The notes under the pieces are model-generated. The model had not been told where the DNA came from and did not search any database. It saw only the letters and a program-made list of their open reading frames with translations. From positions 1 to 33,919 of the forward strand of contig JAVBLG010000055.1 in NCBI GenBank assembly GCA_031553655.1: a DNA stretch of 33,919 nucleotides. The letters run 5' to 3'. The translations under genes and the position numbers were made by a program. Source of the stretch: JAVBLG01 sp031553655. Its GTDB lineage: Bacteria > Desulfobacterota > Desulfovibrionia > Desulfovibrionales > Desulfovibrionaceae. Below, in pieces: positions 15,508 to 23,122 of the stretch (its first letter is position 1; each line of letters starts with the position of its first letter).

Positions 15508-17958
15508 ATGTTCAGGACCACAAAGACTGAGGCGGCCCAACGCGCGGAAAAAGCAGGACATGGCGTCTATAATCTTGACTGGAGCACTGTAGAGGAACGG
15601 ATCCGGTCGTGCAAAGCCTTTGTCACGGACACAAACCAGAGCTTTGACCCCGAACGCCTTCGCTTCTTGAAGGAAGTGTACGAAGAATACAAGGGCGAAG
15701 AACCTGTGATTATTCGCGCAAGGCTTCTGGAACGGCTACTGCTCCAGAAAAAACTGTTTCTTGATGACAATCCCGTCGTGGGCACACTGACAAGCATCCC
15801 TTGCGGCGTCTACGCCTATCCCGAATGGACGTGCGACTGGATCAAGGACGAAATGGATATGGCCAAGATCAGCTCTCTTGGCGAGGTTGTTATTCCGGAA
15901 GAGACCAAAATGCTCATGATGGACACCTATGCGGAATGGAAAGGGAAAACCTGCCGGGACTACGCCGACCAGACCTTTAAAGAACTATATGGGGTGAATC
16001 CGCGTTCATATATTAAGTCCGGCATGCTCTATGACGTGACGAATAATCCGCTTGGTTCAGGCGTGGTGGATTACGAGGTAATCCTCAAAAAAGGAGCCAG
16101 GGGGCTTTTGGAAGAAGTTGAAGAGCGGAAGAAAAAACTCAACTTTCAGAAGGGCGAATACAGAAAGCTCGCCTTCTACAATGCGATCATCATTGCCCTG
16201 AATGCTTTTATAGCCTGGGCCAACCGCTATGCGGACCTGGCCGAACAAACGGCCAACAAGACTCCCGAGCCCAAGAAAAAAGCTGAATTACTTGAAATTG
16301 CAACCGTTTGCCGCCGTGTGCCCGAGCATTCCGCAACCAACTTCCGCGAGGCTGTACAAAGCTTCTGGTTCACTCACCTGTTGGTCGAAATTGAGCAGAT
16401 GGGCTGCGCCAACTCTCCCGGCCGTTATGGACAGTGGATGTATCCTTTCTATAAGAAGGACATCGAGGAAGGGCATATTACTCGCAAAGAAGCTGAAGCA
16501 CTTATCCGCTTCCAATTTGTTCGTCACACTGAGCTTGGCACTTACTCCGGCATGGCACACCAAAAAGCCTTGTCCGGCCACACCGGTCAGACCATCTCCA
16601 TCGGCGGCTACACTCCGGACGGCAGGGACGCCAGCAACGAGTTTGAAGAAGTGATCATGGACGCCCAGATCAAGCTGCAGAACATTCAGCCGACCCTGGC
16701 GCTTTTCTTTACGCCCATGATGGAAGAGTCGTACCTGATGAAAGCTGTGGAGCTGGTGCGCACCGGTTGCGGGCAACCCCAATTTATGAACGCCGCAGTG
16801 GCCGTGCAGCGCCACCTGTCACATTTTTCCAACTGGGGCGTAACCCTGGAAGACGCCCGGGACGCGGTGTGCTTCGGCTGCGTCGCCACAGGCATCGCCG
16901 GTAAAGGCTCCTATATCGGCGGTGGAGACTCCATCAACCTGGCCAAGTTCGTGGAACTGGCCCTGTACGACGGCTGGGATCCAACCTCCAGAAAGCAAAT
17001 GGGCCCGAAGACCGGCGACCCCGAAACCTTTAAAACATACGAACAATTCTATGACGCGGTCCGCAAACAGATGGACTTTGGCCTGATGCAACACCGCCGT
17101 CATTCGAACCTCTCGGTCGCCGCGCACGAAAAAATCGTGCCCAGCGTCTTCCGTTCCGCCCTGCACACAGGCTGCATCGAAAGCGGCATCTGCGAAGAAG
17201 GCGGCGGTCATATGTATCCGCAAGGCATGGACATCGTTTCCAGCGGCGTGGATGCGGGCAACGGCCTGCACGTCATCAAGGAATTGATTTTCGACAAGAA
17301 GCAGCTCTCCTTCAATAAATTGAAGAAAGCCTTGGACGCCAATTACGAAGGCTTTGAAGACATCCATAAAATGTGCCTCGCTGTGCCCAAATATGGCAAC
17401 GACGACCAGGAATGCGACGGCTATGTCCAAGGCATATACAAGAATTTTGCTGAATTGTACAAGTCTCATGGCCCGGACTACTTCGGCAATCATGCTCGCC
17501 CGGACGCCTACTCTTTGTCCTTCCATAACCTGTACGGCTCCGTGATGAACGCTACTCCCGACGGTCGTAAGAAAGGCGTTGCCTTCACTGACGGCAGCGT
17601 TTCGGCGACTCCCGGCACGGACAAGGAAGGCCCCACGGCCTTGATACGTTCCGCCGCCCACACCCTTGACACCTCATGGTTCGTATCCAACCACTTCAAT
17701 ATGAAATTCCTGCCCTCCGCTCTGGAAGGAGCAACCGGAGCGCGGATGTTGCTGACCCTTATCAAAACCTATTTCGATGAAGGCGGCAGCCATATTCAGT
17801 TCAACTGCGTTTCCCGTGAAACTCTGGTTGACGCCCAGGAACATCCGGATAATCACAAAGAGCTTGTGGTGCGTGTGGCCGGTTTTAGCGCCTACTTCAC
17901 CCGACTTGACAAGGGCGTGCAGAACGAAATCGTCAAACGCACGGAATACGTCGCCTAA
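15508..17958 (+). CDS. Glycyl radical enzyme of the PFL superfamily, substrate unknown
   Basis: 816 residues, ATG preceded by AAAAAAGGAG. The C-terminal glycyl radical motif RVAGFSAYF places the radical at Gly792. The N-terminal PFL-like domain and barrel are complete. The active-site loop reads CFGCVATG; the thiyl cysteine is expected at Cys458. Choline lyase, diol and hydroxyproline dehydratases, isethionate lyase and hydroxyphenylacetate decarboxylase all have Glu two residues after this Cys; here it is Ala460. NSPGRYGQ (near 303) and GHMYPQG (near 567) are also visible. The C-terminal segment DAQEHPDNHKELVVRVAGF resembles hydroxyphenylacetate decarboxylase. No small accessory subunits are nearby. 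Candidates are a decarboxylase, a fumarate-adding enzyme or a new class; I cannot choose. It is controlled by a sigma-54 promoter. Confidence 0.93.
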   Translation: MFRTTKTEAAQRAEKAGHGVYNLDWSTVEERIRSCKAFVTDTNQSFDPERLRFLKEVYEEYKGEEPVIIRARLLERLLLQKKLFLDDNPVVGTLTSIPCGVYAYPEWTCDWIKDEMDMAKISSLGEVVIPEETKMLMMDTYAEWKGKTCRDYADQTFKELYGVNPRSYIKSGMLYDVTNNPLGSGVVDYEVILKKGARGLLEEVEERKKKLNFQKGEYRKLAFYNAIIIALNAFIAWANRYADLAEQTANKTPEPKKKAELLEIATVCRRVPEHSATNFREAVQSFWFTHLLVEIEQMGCANSPGRYGQWMYPFYKKDIEEGHITRKEAEALIRFQFVRHTELGTYSGMAHQKALSGHTGQTISIGGYTPDGRDASNEFEEVIMDAQIKLQNIQPTLALFFTPMMEESYLMKAVELVRTGCGQPQFMNAAVAVQRHLSHFSNWGVTLEDARDAVCFGCVATGIAGKGSYIGGGDSINLAKFVELALYDGWDPTSRKQMGPKTGDPETFKTYEQFYDAVRKQMDFGLMQHRRHSNLSVAAHEKIVPSVFRSALHTGCIESGICEEGGGHMYPQGMDIVSSGVDAGNGLHVIKELIFDKKQLSFNKLKKALDANYEGFEDIHKMCLAVPKYGNDDQECDGYVQGIYKNFAELYKSHGPDYFGNHARPDAYSLSFHNLYGSVMNATPDGRKKGVAFTDGSVSATPGTDKEGPTALIRSAAHTLDTSWFVSNHFNMKFLPSALEGATGARMLLTLIKTYFDEGGSHIQFNCVSRETLVDAQEHPDNHKELVVRVAGFSAYFTRLDKGVQNEIVKRTEYVA

Positions 17959-17965
17959 TCTAATG

Positions 17966-17999
17966 AGGCCATCCCCGTAATTTGCGGGGGTGGCCTTTT
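17966..17999 (+). terminator. Intercistronic terminator/attenuator between GRE and activase
   Basis: AGGCCATCCCCG pairs with CGGGGGTGGCCT (one G-U pair) around a seven-base loop and is followed by TTTTG. It sits eight bases after the GRE stop and should let only part of the transcripts continue into the activase gene. Confidence 0.8.
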
Positions 18000-18046
18000 G
18001 CTTCCGTCCATTCGAGCATCCGCCGTCGGCGCGGCAGGAGACAACC

Positions 18047-18946
18047 ATGTCTGAACAAGGCGTTTTATATAATATTCAGAGAATGTCCGTACACGATGGC
18101 CCCGGCATTCGCACCACCGTTTTTTTCAAAGGATGTCCGCTTTCCTGCCCATGGTGCAGTAACCCGGAATCCCAGGGTTATGCGCCGCAACTGATGGTTT
18201 TTGAAAACCTCTGCGTCGGCTGCGGCGCGTGTGAGAATGCCTGCCCTCATGACGCCGTTGTAAAGAATGGGAAACAGTACAATAGGAATATCGGGCAGTG
18301 TACAAACTGCGGCGCTTGTGCCGAGGTGTGTTCGGCAAAAGCTCGGGTTATGTCCGGAAGGCGGTACTCTATTGACCAGGTCATGAGTATTGTTAGAAAG
18401 GACGCCAGTTTTTATCGTAATTCGGGCGGAGGAGTTACCTTTGGCGGCGGGGAGTGCACCGCACAAGGCGCTTTTCTGCTCTCCTTGCTGGAGTCTTGCC
18501 GAGACGAAGGGTTCCATACCTGCGTTGATACTTGCGGCTGCTGTGCCTCGGAGTTGTTCGAACAACTTATTCCGCTGACGGATCTCTTTCTTTATGACAT
18601 TAAACATATGGACCCGGCCCAACACAAAGATCTTACCGGCGTTGATAACAAGGTCGTCCTCGCCAATTTGCGAACAGCCCTGAAAACTGATCCGCAAAAG
18701 GTGCGTATTCGTATGCCGTTGATTCCTGAAGCCAATGACGACAACGAGAATATTGAGGCTATGGCGGAATTCTTGAAAGGGCATGGTTGCGAGACCGTTG
18801 ATGTGATGCCATATCACCTTTTCGGACGAAATAAGCACCTGGCTTTGAATCGCTCTATTCCCCAATTCTCCGAATACTCGCCGGAAGGACTCCACAGTGT
18901 TTTGGAACGTTTTCTCAGGCAGGGTCTTGTACCCACAGTTGTATAA
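18047..18946 (+). CDS. Glycyl radical enzyme activating enzyme (radical SAM)
   Basis: 299 residues from ATG 18047, preceded by GGCAGGAG; the longer frame from 17990 has no ribosome site and overlaps the terminator. Cys30-x3-Cys34-x2-Cys37 (GCPLSCPWCSNPE) binds the SAM-cleaving [4Fe-4S] cluster. Two ferredoxin-type motifs, CVGCGACENACP and CTNCGACAEVCS, lie between residues 58 and 100, as in the activases of most non-PFL GREs. GGGVTFGGGE near residue 125 is the SAM-binding GGE-type segment. It abstracts hydrogen from Gly792 of the upstream GRE. The pairing follows from adjacency. Confidence 0.95.
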   Translation: MSEQGVLYNIQRMSVHDGPGIRTTVFFKGCPLSCPWCSNPESQGYAPQLMVFENLCVGCGACENACPHDAVVKNGKQYNRNIGQCTNCGACAEVCSAKARVMSGRRYSIDQVMSIVRKDASFYRNSGGGVTFGGGECTAQGAFLLSLLESCRDEGFHTCVDTCGCCASELFEQLIPLTDLFLYDIKHMDPAQHKDLTGVDNKVVLANLRTALKTDPQKVRIRMPLIPEANDDNENIEAMAEFLKGHGCETVDVMPYHLFGRNKHLALNRSIPQFSEYSPEGLHSVLERFLRQGLVPTVV

Positions 18947-18980
18947 AAAATGTTGAGCAGTTATATCGATTGAGGAAAAG

Positions 18981-19298
18981 ATGGCCACTATCTCTGTAAG
19001 CGATGAGGCATTTGCCCAGTTGCAAACGTTATTGGCAATGGAAGCAAAAAAATCTTGTATCCGGCTGCGAACCTATAATATCGGATCCGGGTGACACGCA
19101 AATATAATGCTTGGTTTGAGCATTGATATCCGGGACACGCTGAACGATGAACTGCTTGCCGAAATACATGGTATCCAGTTCATAGCGGAAGAAGGATTTT
19201 CCCATCAATATGGCGAAAAATTCACTATTTCAATCCAGGAAGGCAAATTGACGCTTATAGCGGATACTCTTCCCAAGCTGGGGTTATGCACAGCGTAA
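18981..19298 (+). CDS. HesB/IscA-like small protein, probable selenoprotein (in-frame TGA)
   Basis: The gene starts at ATG 18981 with GAGGAAAAG as ribosome site, 34 bases after the activase. It reads 37 codons to TGA at 19092-19094, then continues in the same frame to TAA at 19296, giving 105 residues with selenocysteine at position 38. The start MATISVSDEAFAQLQTLL and CIRLRTYNIGSG-U-HAN fit the HesB/IscA fold, in which this position is normally the first conserved cysteine of the cluster-binding loop; after it, MLGLSIDI and EIHGIQFIAEEGF continue the pattern. HesB-like selenoproteins are a known bacterial family. A SECIS-like hairpin follows the TGA. It may carry or insert Fe-S clusters for the activase or nitroreductase. 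A genuine nonsense mutation is the alternative. Confidence 0.78.
19102..19129 (+). promoter_or_regulatory. Bacterial SECIS-like hairpin
   Basis: Arms ATATAATGCT (19102-19111) and AGCATT-G-ATAT (19119-19129) form ten base pairs with one bulged G and a seven-base loop UGGUUUG. The loop starts 17 bases after the TGA and has G at its second position, both within what is expected of a bacterial SECIS read by SelB. Confidence 0.68.
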
Positions 19299-19348
19299 CT
19301 TTGGCCAAGGTTGACGCATCTCATTTTGCATACCTTTGCCTAATTTTA

Positions 19349-19374
19349 TGCCCTTGCCTTGTGCAAGGGCATCC
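19349..19374 (+). terminator. Hairpin between the HesB-like gene and the regulator
   Basis: ATGCCCTTGC and GCAAGGGCAT pair perfectly over ten bases around loop CTTGT. Only a short T-containing tail follows, so it may be a weak terminator, processing site or attenuator ahead of the regulator gene. Confidence 0.55.
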
Positions 19375-19407
19375 GATATTCTTTAGCCGGGAGACTGATG
19401 ATACGAT

Positions 19408-20841
19408 ATGCGTAATGCCCTCTGTGAAATTGTCAGCACAAGTGTGGAGCTTTTTGATACGCTTCATACGGGAATCGCCATTTTCGACAGCGAGGGTAAA
19501 TTTTTTTACGCCAATGCGGCTTTTGAGAGAATGTACGGCTTCAGAGATTACTTGGGCCAACCTGTACAAGCGTACTTTCTGACGGCCGAACAAGGCGTGA
19601 AACGCGTTTTAGAAACGCGCCAGGCCGTGGCCTGTATGTGTGTCACCATTGAGGGCTTACATGGCCTTGTTTACCGTTATCCTATTCTGGATGATGATGG
19701 TGATATCCTTGGCTGCCTGTGCGAATACATTTCAGCCGACTTCAATCGCGGGCGGTTGTTGGAGGTGCAAAGAGCCCTTGAAGGAAACTCCGCCGAAAAA
19801 AAACCGGCCCCTCCTAAAAATAAGGAACAAGTTACCCTCGCGATATTTGAGGATATCGTCGGTCAGTCCGTTCCCATGTTGGAATTGAAAAATGCCGGTC
19901 TGAGATTCGGAAAAACAGACGAGCCTATCCTGATAATTGGCGAAAACGGTACCGGCAAAGACCTCGTTGCTCAGGCCATTCACACGGCCAGCCCACGCGC
20001 CACTGGCAACTTTGTAGCGATCAACTGTGCGGCCATACCCGCCGAACTTCTGGAGTCCGAGCTTTTCGGATACGAATCCGGAGCTTTTACCGGTTCCAGA
20101 AGCACGGGCATGAAAGGCAAGTTTGAGGTAGCTAACGGCGGAACCATTTTCTTGGACGAAATCGGAGAACTTCCCCTTTCTGTACAGTCAAAGCTTCTTC
20201 GGGTTTTAGAAAATAAAGAAATTCAGAAAATAGGGAGAGAACAGCCCCTACGGGTTGATTTTCGCCTTGTTGCCGCCACAAACCGGAATCTGGAAGCAAT
20301 GATAGATCAAGGACAATTCCGTGAAGATTTATTCCAACGTTTGAATATTTTTGAACTCTATATCCCTCCCCTGAGAAATCGCAGCGAAGACATTCCCCTG
20401 CTCGCCTATTCGCTCATCAGGCAACAGGTTGGAATAGAAAGGGCAAAGTCTCTGCGCATAGCACAAGATGTTCTTGCGCTTTTTATTGCAAATGAATGGC
20501 GAGGGAATGTTCGGGAACTCAAAAACATTATCACCTTCGCTTTGTATGCCATGTCCGAAGATGAACAAATGCTTAAAAAACAGCATTTGCCGAATCGCTT
20601 TTTTCGCGAAAGAAGCAAGGGACCGGCGACGCCCACAGGCCATTTGTCACATCCGGTATATACCGCAATACCGCAATCCGCTTTGGGCGCCGCTTCTTTA
20701 TCGGAGGTTGCGGCGCAGGCCGAGAAGGAGCGCATAGCGGCAGCGCTCGACGCTTGCGGAGGCAAACGCAGCGCGGCGGCAAAGCAGTTGGGTATATCCC
20801 GGAGTAAGCTCTATGACCGGATGCGCCGGTATGATTTATAA
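19408..20841 (+). CDS. PAS-domain sigma-54-dependent transcriptional activator
   Basis: 477 residues. Residues 10-115 form a PAS sensor (FDTLHTGIAIFDSEGKFFYANAAFERMYGF). The AAA+ domain follows: Walker A GENGTGKD at 178-185, the sigma-54-contacting GAFTG loop at 225-229, Walker B GGTIFLDEIGELP near 246, and arginine-finger region FREDLFQRLNIF. The C-terminus (about 440-477) is a Fis-type helix-turn-helix, GGKRSAAAKQLGISRSKLYDRM. There is no receiver domain, so it is a ligand- or redox-sensing activator, not a two-component regulator. Three sigma-54 promoters in the neighbourhood (14399, 15437, 21344) are its obvious targets. The start at 19408 has only a distant GGGAG; no better start is in frame. 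Confidence 0.93.
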   Translation: MRNALCEIVSTSVELFDTLHTGIAIFDSEGKFFYANAAFERMYGFRDYLGQPVQAYFLTAEQGVKRVLETRQAVACMCVTIEGLHGLVYRYPILDDDGDILGCLCEYISADFNRGRLLEVQRALEGNSAEKKPAPPKNKEQVTLAIFEDIVGQSVPMLELKNAGLRFGKTDEPILIIGENGTGKDLVAQAIHTASPRATGNFVAINCAAIPAELLESELFGYESGAFTGSRSTGMKGKFEVANGGTIFLDEIGELPLSVQSKLLRVLENKEIQKIGREQPLRVDFRLVAATNRNLEAMIDQGQFREDLFQRLNIFELYIPPLRNRSEDIPLLAYSLIRQQVGIERAKSLRIAQDVLALFIANEWRGNVRELKNIITFALYAMSEDEQMLKKQHLPNRFFRERSKGPATPTGHLSHPVYTAIPQSALGAASLSEVAAQAEKERIAAALDACGGKRSAAAKQLGISRSKLYDRMRRYDL

Positions 20842-20958
20842 GTCTATCTTGCCAAACAGTGTGGTACCGAGATGATTTTTTGCTATCCTGTGCTGATACC
20901 ACAAGACTGATGAAATCTTCTTAACTCGCTTTTACACGTATATCCGTGTTTTCTCTCA

Positions 20959-20990
20959 AGCCTTGGGGATGCCTCAGGGCTGTTTCTTTT
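20959..20990 (+). terminator. Terminator after the sigma-54 activator
   Basis: AGCCTTGGGG pairs with CCTCAGGGCT over ten positions (two G-U pairs) around loop ATG and is followed by GTTTCTTTT. Confidence 0.78.
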
Positions 20991-21011
20991 GTAATACGTC
21001 AGATTGACTGC

Positions 21012-21225
21012 TTAGAGCGTTTTGCGAATGAAATGAGCGAAATGCTCTGACGGCGCGTGCGTTGTCAGGGCCATCCCATCACAAAGTGTCCGTAACTTAG
21101 GCGGCGAAGCCGCCATAATAACATGCTATTCCGAACCGCCGGTGAAAGGCGGCGCGGGACAATCAGCCTTAATCCTTAAAAAACAGTTTCAGGTAATAGA
21201 TAATTTAAAAAGCAAAATGCTATAG
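21012..21225 (+). repeat. 214-bp repeat R3, left flank of the MFS gene
   Basis: R3 is about 90% identical to the reverse complement of R4 (22786-22999) over its full length. Its ends form an imperfect terminal inverted repeat (TTAGAGCGTTTTGC ... GCAAAATGCTATAG, 11 of 14 matching). Internally it has AGAGCGTTTTGC / GCGAAATGCTCT, GGCGGCGAAGCCGCC and further hairpins, and shares GGGCCATCCCATCAC with R1. It encodes no protein. This looks like a MITE-like element. Confidence 0.88.
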
Positions 21226-21333
21226 GAACTGTGTAGTGAAACTCACACATATGCATCAATGTTAACACACTTTGTGTCGACGGCGAGCACGCCCATGTAT
21301 TGGCAAAAGGAAGAAAAGTCAATATTTTCATAA

Positions 21334-21359
21334 TTGTGTACGTTGGCACAAAGCTTGCC
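21334..21359 (+). promoter_or_regulatory. Sigma-54 promoter of the MFS gene with overlapping dyad
   Basis: TGGCAC-AAAGC-TTGCC at 21344-21359 matches the -24/-12 consensus, 51 bases before the ATG. TTGTGT-ACGTTG-GCACAA (21334-21351) overlaps the -24 box in the same register as at 15427. An upstream dyad ACACA-CTT-TGTGT (near 21265-21280) is a possible activator site. Confidence 0.85.
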
Positions 21360-21409
21360 TACCCCTTGGGGTTGTGGACTCAACACCCCTCACCTGACAA
21401 GGAGTTTTT

Positions 21410-22735
21410 ATGCAAACAGCGGCAAAAACAGAGACGGCCCAGCTTGATGACAAGCCTTGGGCGCAAGGCGCTTCAATGACGGCCCCCCCACTTAACCGGG
21501 TCAAGCTTCATGCGATCACAATAGTAGTTCTGGTCTGTGTGGTCTATTTGTTGATTCCTCTACATCGCGTCACACCATCAGTAATGGCTGGGCCAATTAT
21601 TTCCGACACGGGAATAAGTGCCTCCATGATAGGCCTTCTGGCTTCATCATATTTCCTTACCTACGGCATAATGCAAATGGTAGGCGGGATGTTGCTTGAC
21701 TATTTCGGCCCCAGAAAAACGATGACAGTGTTTGTTCTGATTGCGGGCCTGGGAACTCTCGCTTTTGCCAACGCCACTTCCTATTTCGGCATGGTCGGGG
21801 GGCGCGCCCTTATCGGCTTCGGCACCTCGATCATTTTTCTCGCCGGGATCAAGCTTTTCAGTCTCTGGTTTCCTCCATCGGCCTTTGCACGGCTGAACGG
21901 CCTGTTGCTGGCCATGGGCGGGCTCGGGGCTATTCTCGGTTCCGGACTGATGGGATATCTGTGCGCTTCTCTCGGTTGGCGGGACACGAGCTTCAGCATA
22001 GGAACCATTACCCTGATATTCACCGTTCTCCTCTTTTTAATTGTAAAGGACGGCCCCAAGGAAACGGCAGCTGAAAAGATTGTTGAAGAAAAAATAAATC
22101 CGTTTACAGCTCTTAAAACTGTCGCAAAAAGCAAACACTTCTGGCTTATTGCGGGATGGTTCTGCTGTCAGTTCAGCCTTTGTAACGCGGTCGGAGGATT
22201 ATGGGGCGGGCAGTATCTGAGGGATGTGCATCAACTTGACACAGTTTCCGTAGGCAATGTGCTCAATATGTTCGGCATAGGCACCTTTGTGGGAGCACTC
22301 GCAAATGCCTGGATCGTTGGAGCCGTTTCCAAAGAAAGCACGAAGCCGATGATGCCCGTGGCAGCGACTGCGTACATAGGATTGTTCGCCGGCTTGATTC
22401 TGTGGGGCGAGAATTTTTCCATACCAGCCCTGTGCGCATGGTTCTTCCTGCTGGCAATGTTCGGCATGGGGTCACTCTTTGCCGGTTTTGCCTGCATGCC
22501 CAAGTTGTTCGGGCACAAACTGGTGGGCACAGCCAGCGGTCTGTTGAATACGCTTCCGTCCATTGCTGTTTTGGCGCTCCAGCCTCTCACCGGCATGATC
22601 CTGGAGTCGCTTGGAGGAATAAAAACAGTCTATAACGCCCACGAATACTCTACGGCGTTTTCCATTTATCTGATTGCGTCAGTGTTTTCGCTTCTGTGCG
22701 CCATAGTGGTTTTGCGGTATAAGGAAAAAGTCTAA
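21410..22735 (+). CDS. Major facilitator superfamily transporter
   Basis: 441 residues, ATG preceded by AAGGAG. About twelve membrane segments are predicted, with a cytoplasmic loop around residues 205-235 (KDGPKETAAEKIVEEK). GMLLDYFGPRKTM near residue 100 is the MFS signature loop D-x-x-GxR/K between segments 2 and 3, and a second-half copy is less clear. The N-terminal 30 residues are polar. The presence of its own sigma-54 promoter in the GRE regulon makes it the likely importer of the GRE substrate, probably an organic anion, although the sequence does not name it. The gene is framed by inverted 214-bp repeats. Confidence 0.88.
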   Translation: MQTAAKTETAQLDDKPWAQGASMTAPPLNRVKLHAITIVVLVCVVYLLIPLHRVTPSVMAGPIISDTGISASMIGLLASSYFLTYGIMQMVGGMLLDYFGPRKTMTVFVLIAGLGTLAFANATSYFGMVGGRALIGFGTSIIFLAGIKLFSLWFPPSAFARLNGLLLAMGGLGAILGSGLMGYLCASLGWRDTSFSIGTITLIFTVLLFLIVKDGPKETAAEKIVEEKINPFTALKTVAKSKHFWLIAGWFCCQFSLCNAVGGLWGGQYLRDVHQLDTVSVGNVLNMFGIGTFVGALANAWIVGAVSKESTKPMMPVAATAYIGLFAGLILWGENFSIPALCAWFFLLAMFGMGSLFAGFACMPKLFGHKLVGTASGLLNTLPSIAVLALQPLTGMILESLGGIKTVYNAHEYSTAFSIYLIASVFSLLCAIVVLRYKEKV

Positions 22736-22785
22736 CCGCCCGGCATTTGTCCAGCTGAGCCACCCGCATATCAAGACTCAGCCCT

Positions 22786-22999
22786 CTATAGCATTTTGCC
22801 TTTGAAATTATCCATTACCTGAAACTATTTTTTTAGAATTAAGGCTGATTGTCCCGCGCGGCCTTGCACCGGCGGCTCGGAATAGCATGTTATTACGGTG
22901 GCTTCGCCGCCTAAGTTACGGACACTTTGTGATGGGATGGCCCTGACAACGCACGGGCCGCCAGAGTATTTCGCTAATTTCATTTGCAAAACGCTCTAA
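22786..22999 (-). repeat. 214-bp repeat R4, right flank of the MFS gene
   Basis: Inverted copy of R3, with matching ends and length. Together they enclose 21226-22785, which holds the MFS promoter and gene. No transposase lies between them. Confidence 0.88.
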
Positions 23000-23039
23000 C
23001 GGCACTCGGCTTACATTACGCAGCCGGGTGCCGTATCTT
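23000..23039 (+). terminator. Hairpin after R4, possible terminator of the MFS gene
   Basis: CGGCACTCGGC and GCCGGGTGCCG form an 11-bp stem (one G-U pair) around a 12-base loop, followed by TATCTTT. It lies outside R4, immediately at its right border. Confidence 0.6.
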
Positions 23040-23122
23040 TAAAAAAGACTCCTCGACTTCGCCGTCTTGTCAATCAATTTCCCCTCTGAAAGGGGAGATT
23101 TCAGACCATAAAGGAAATTTTG

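Noticed and set aside
15508..17958. Calling the GRE an isethionate sulfite-lyase (IslA), given the sulfate reducer setting and the TauE-like permease nearby.
   Set aside because: The Cys-x-Glu pair of IslA is missing (Cys458-Val-Ala460), and there is no isethionate-specific TRAP system or aldehyde dehydrogenase in the window.
19107..19298. Treating 19107-19298 as a separate 63-residue gene.
   Set aside because: It is in the same frame as the 37 codons before the TGA, lacks its own ribosome site, and on its own would be only the second half of a HesB-like domain.
23000..23020. A fourth sigma-54 promoter before the TSUP gene (CGGCACTCGGCTTACA).
   Set aside because: The essential GC of the -12 element is absent, and the sequence is better explained as the left arm of a hairpin.
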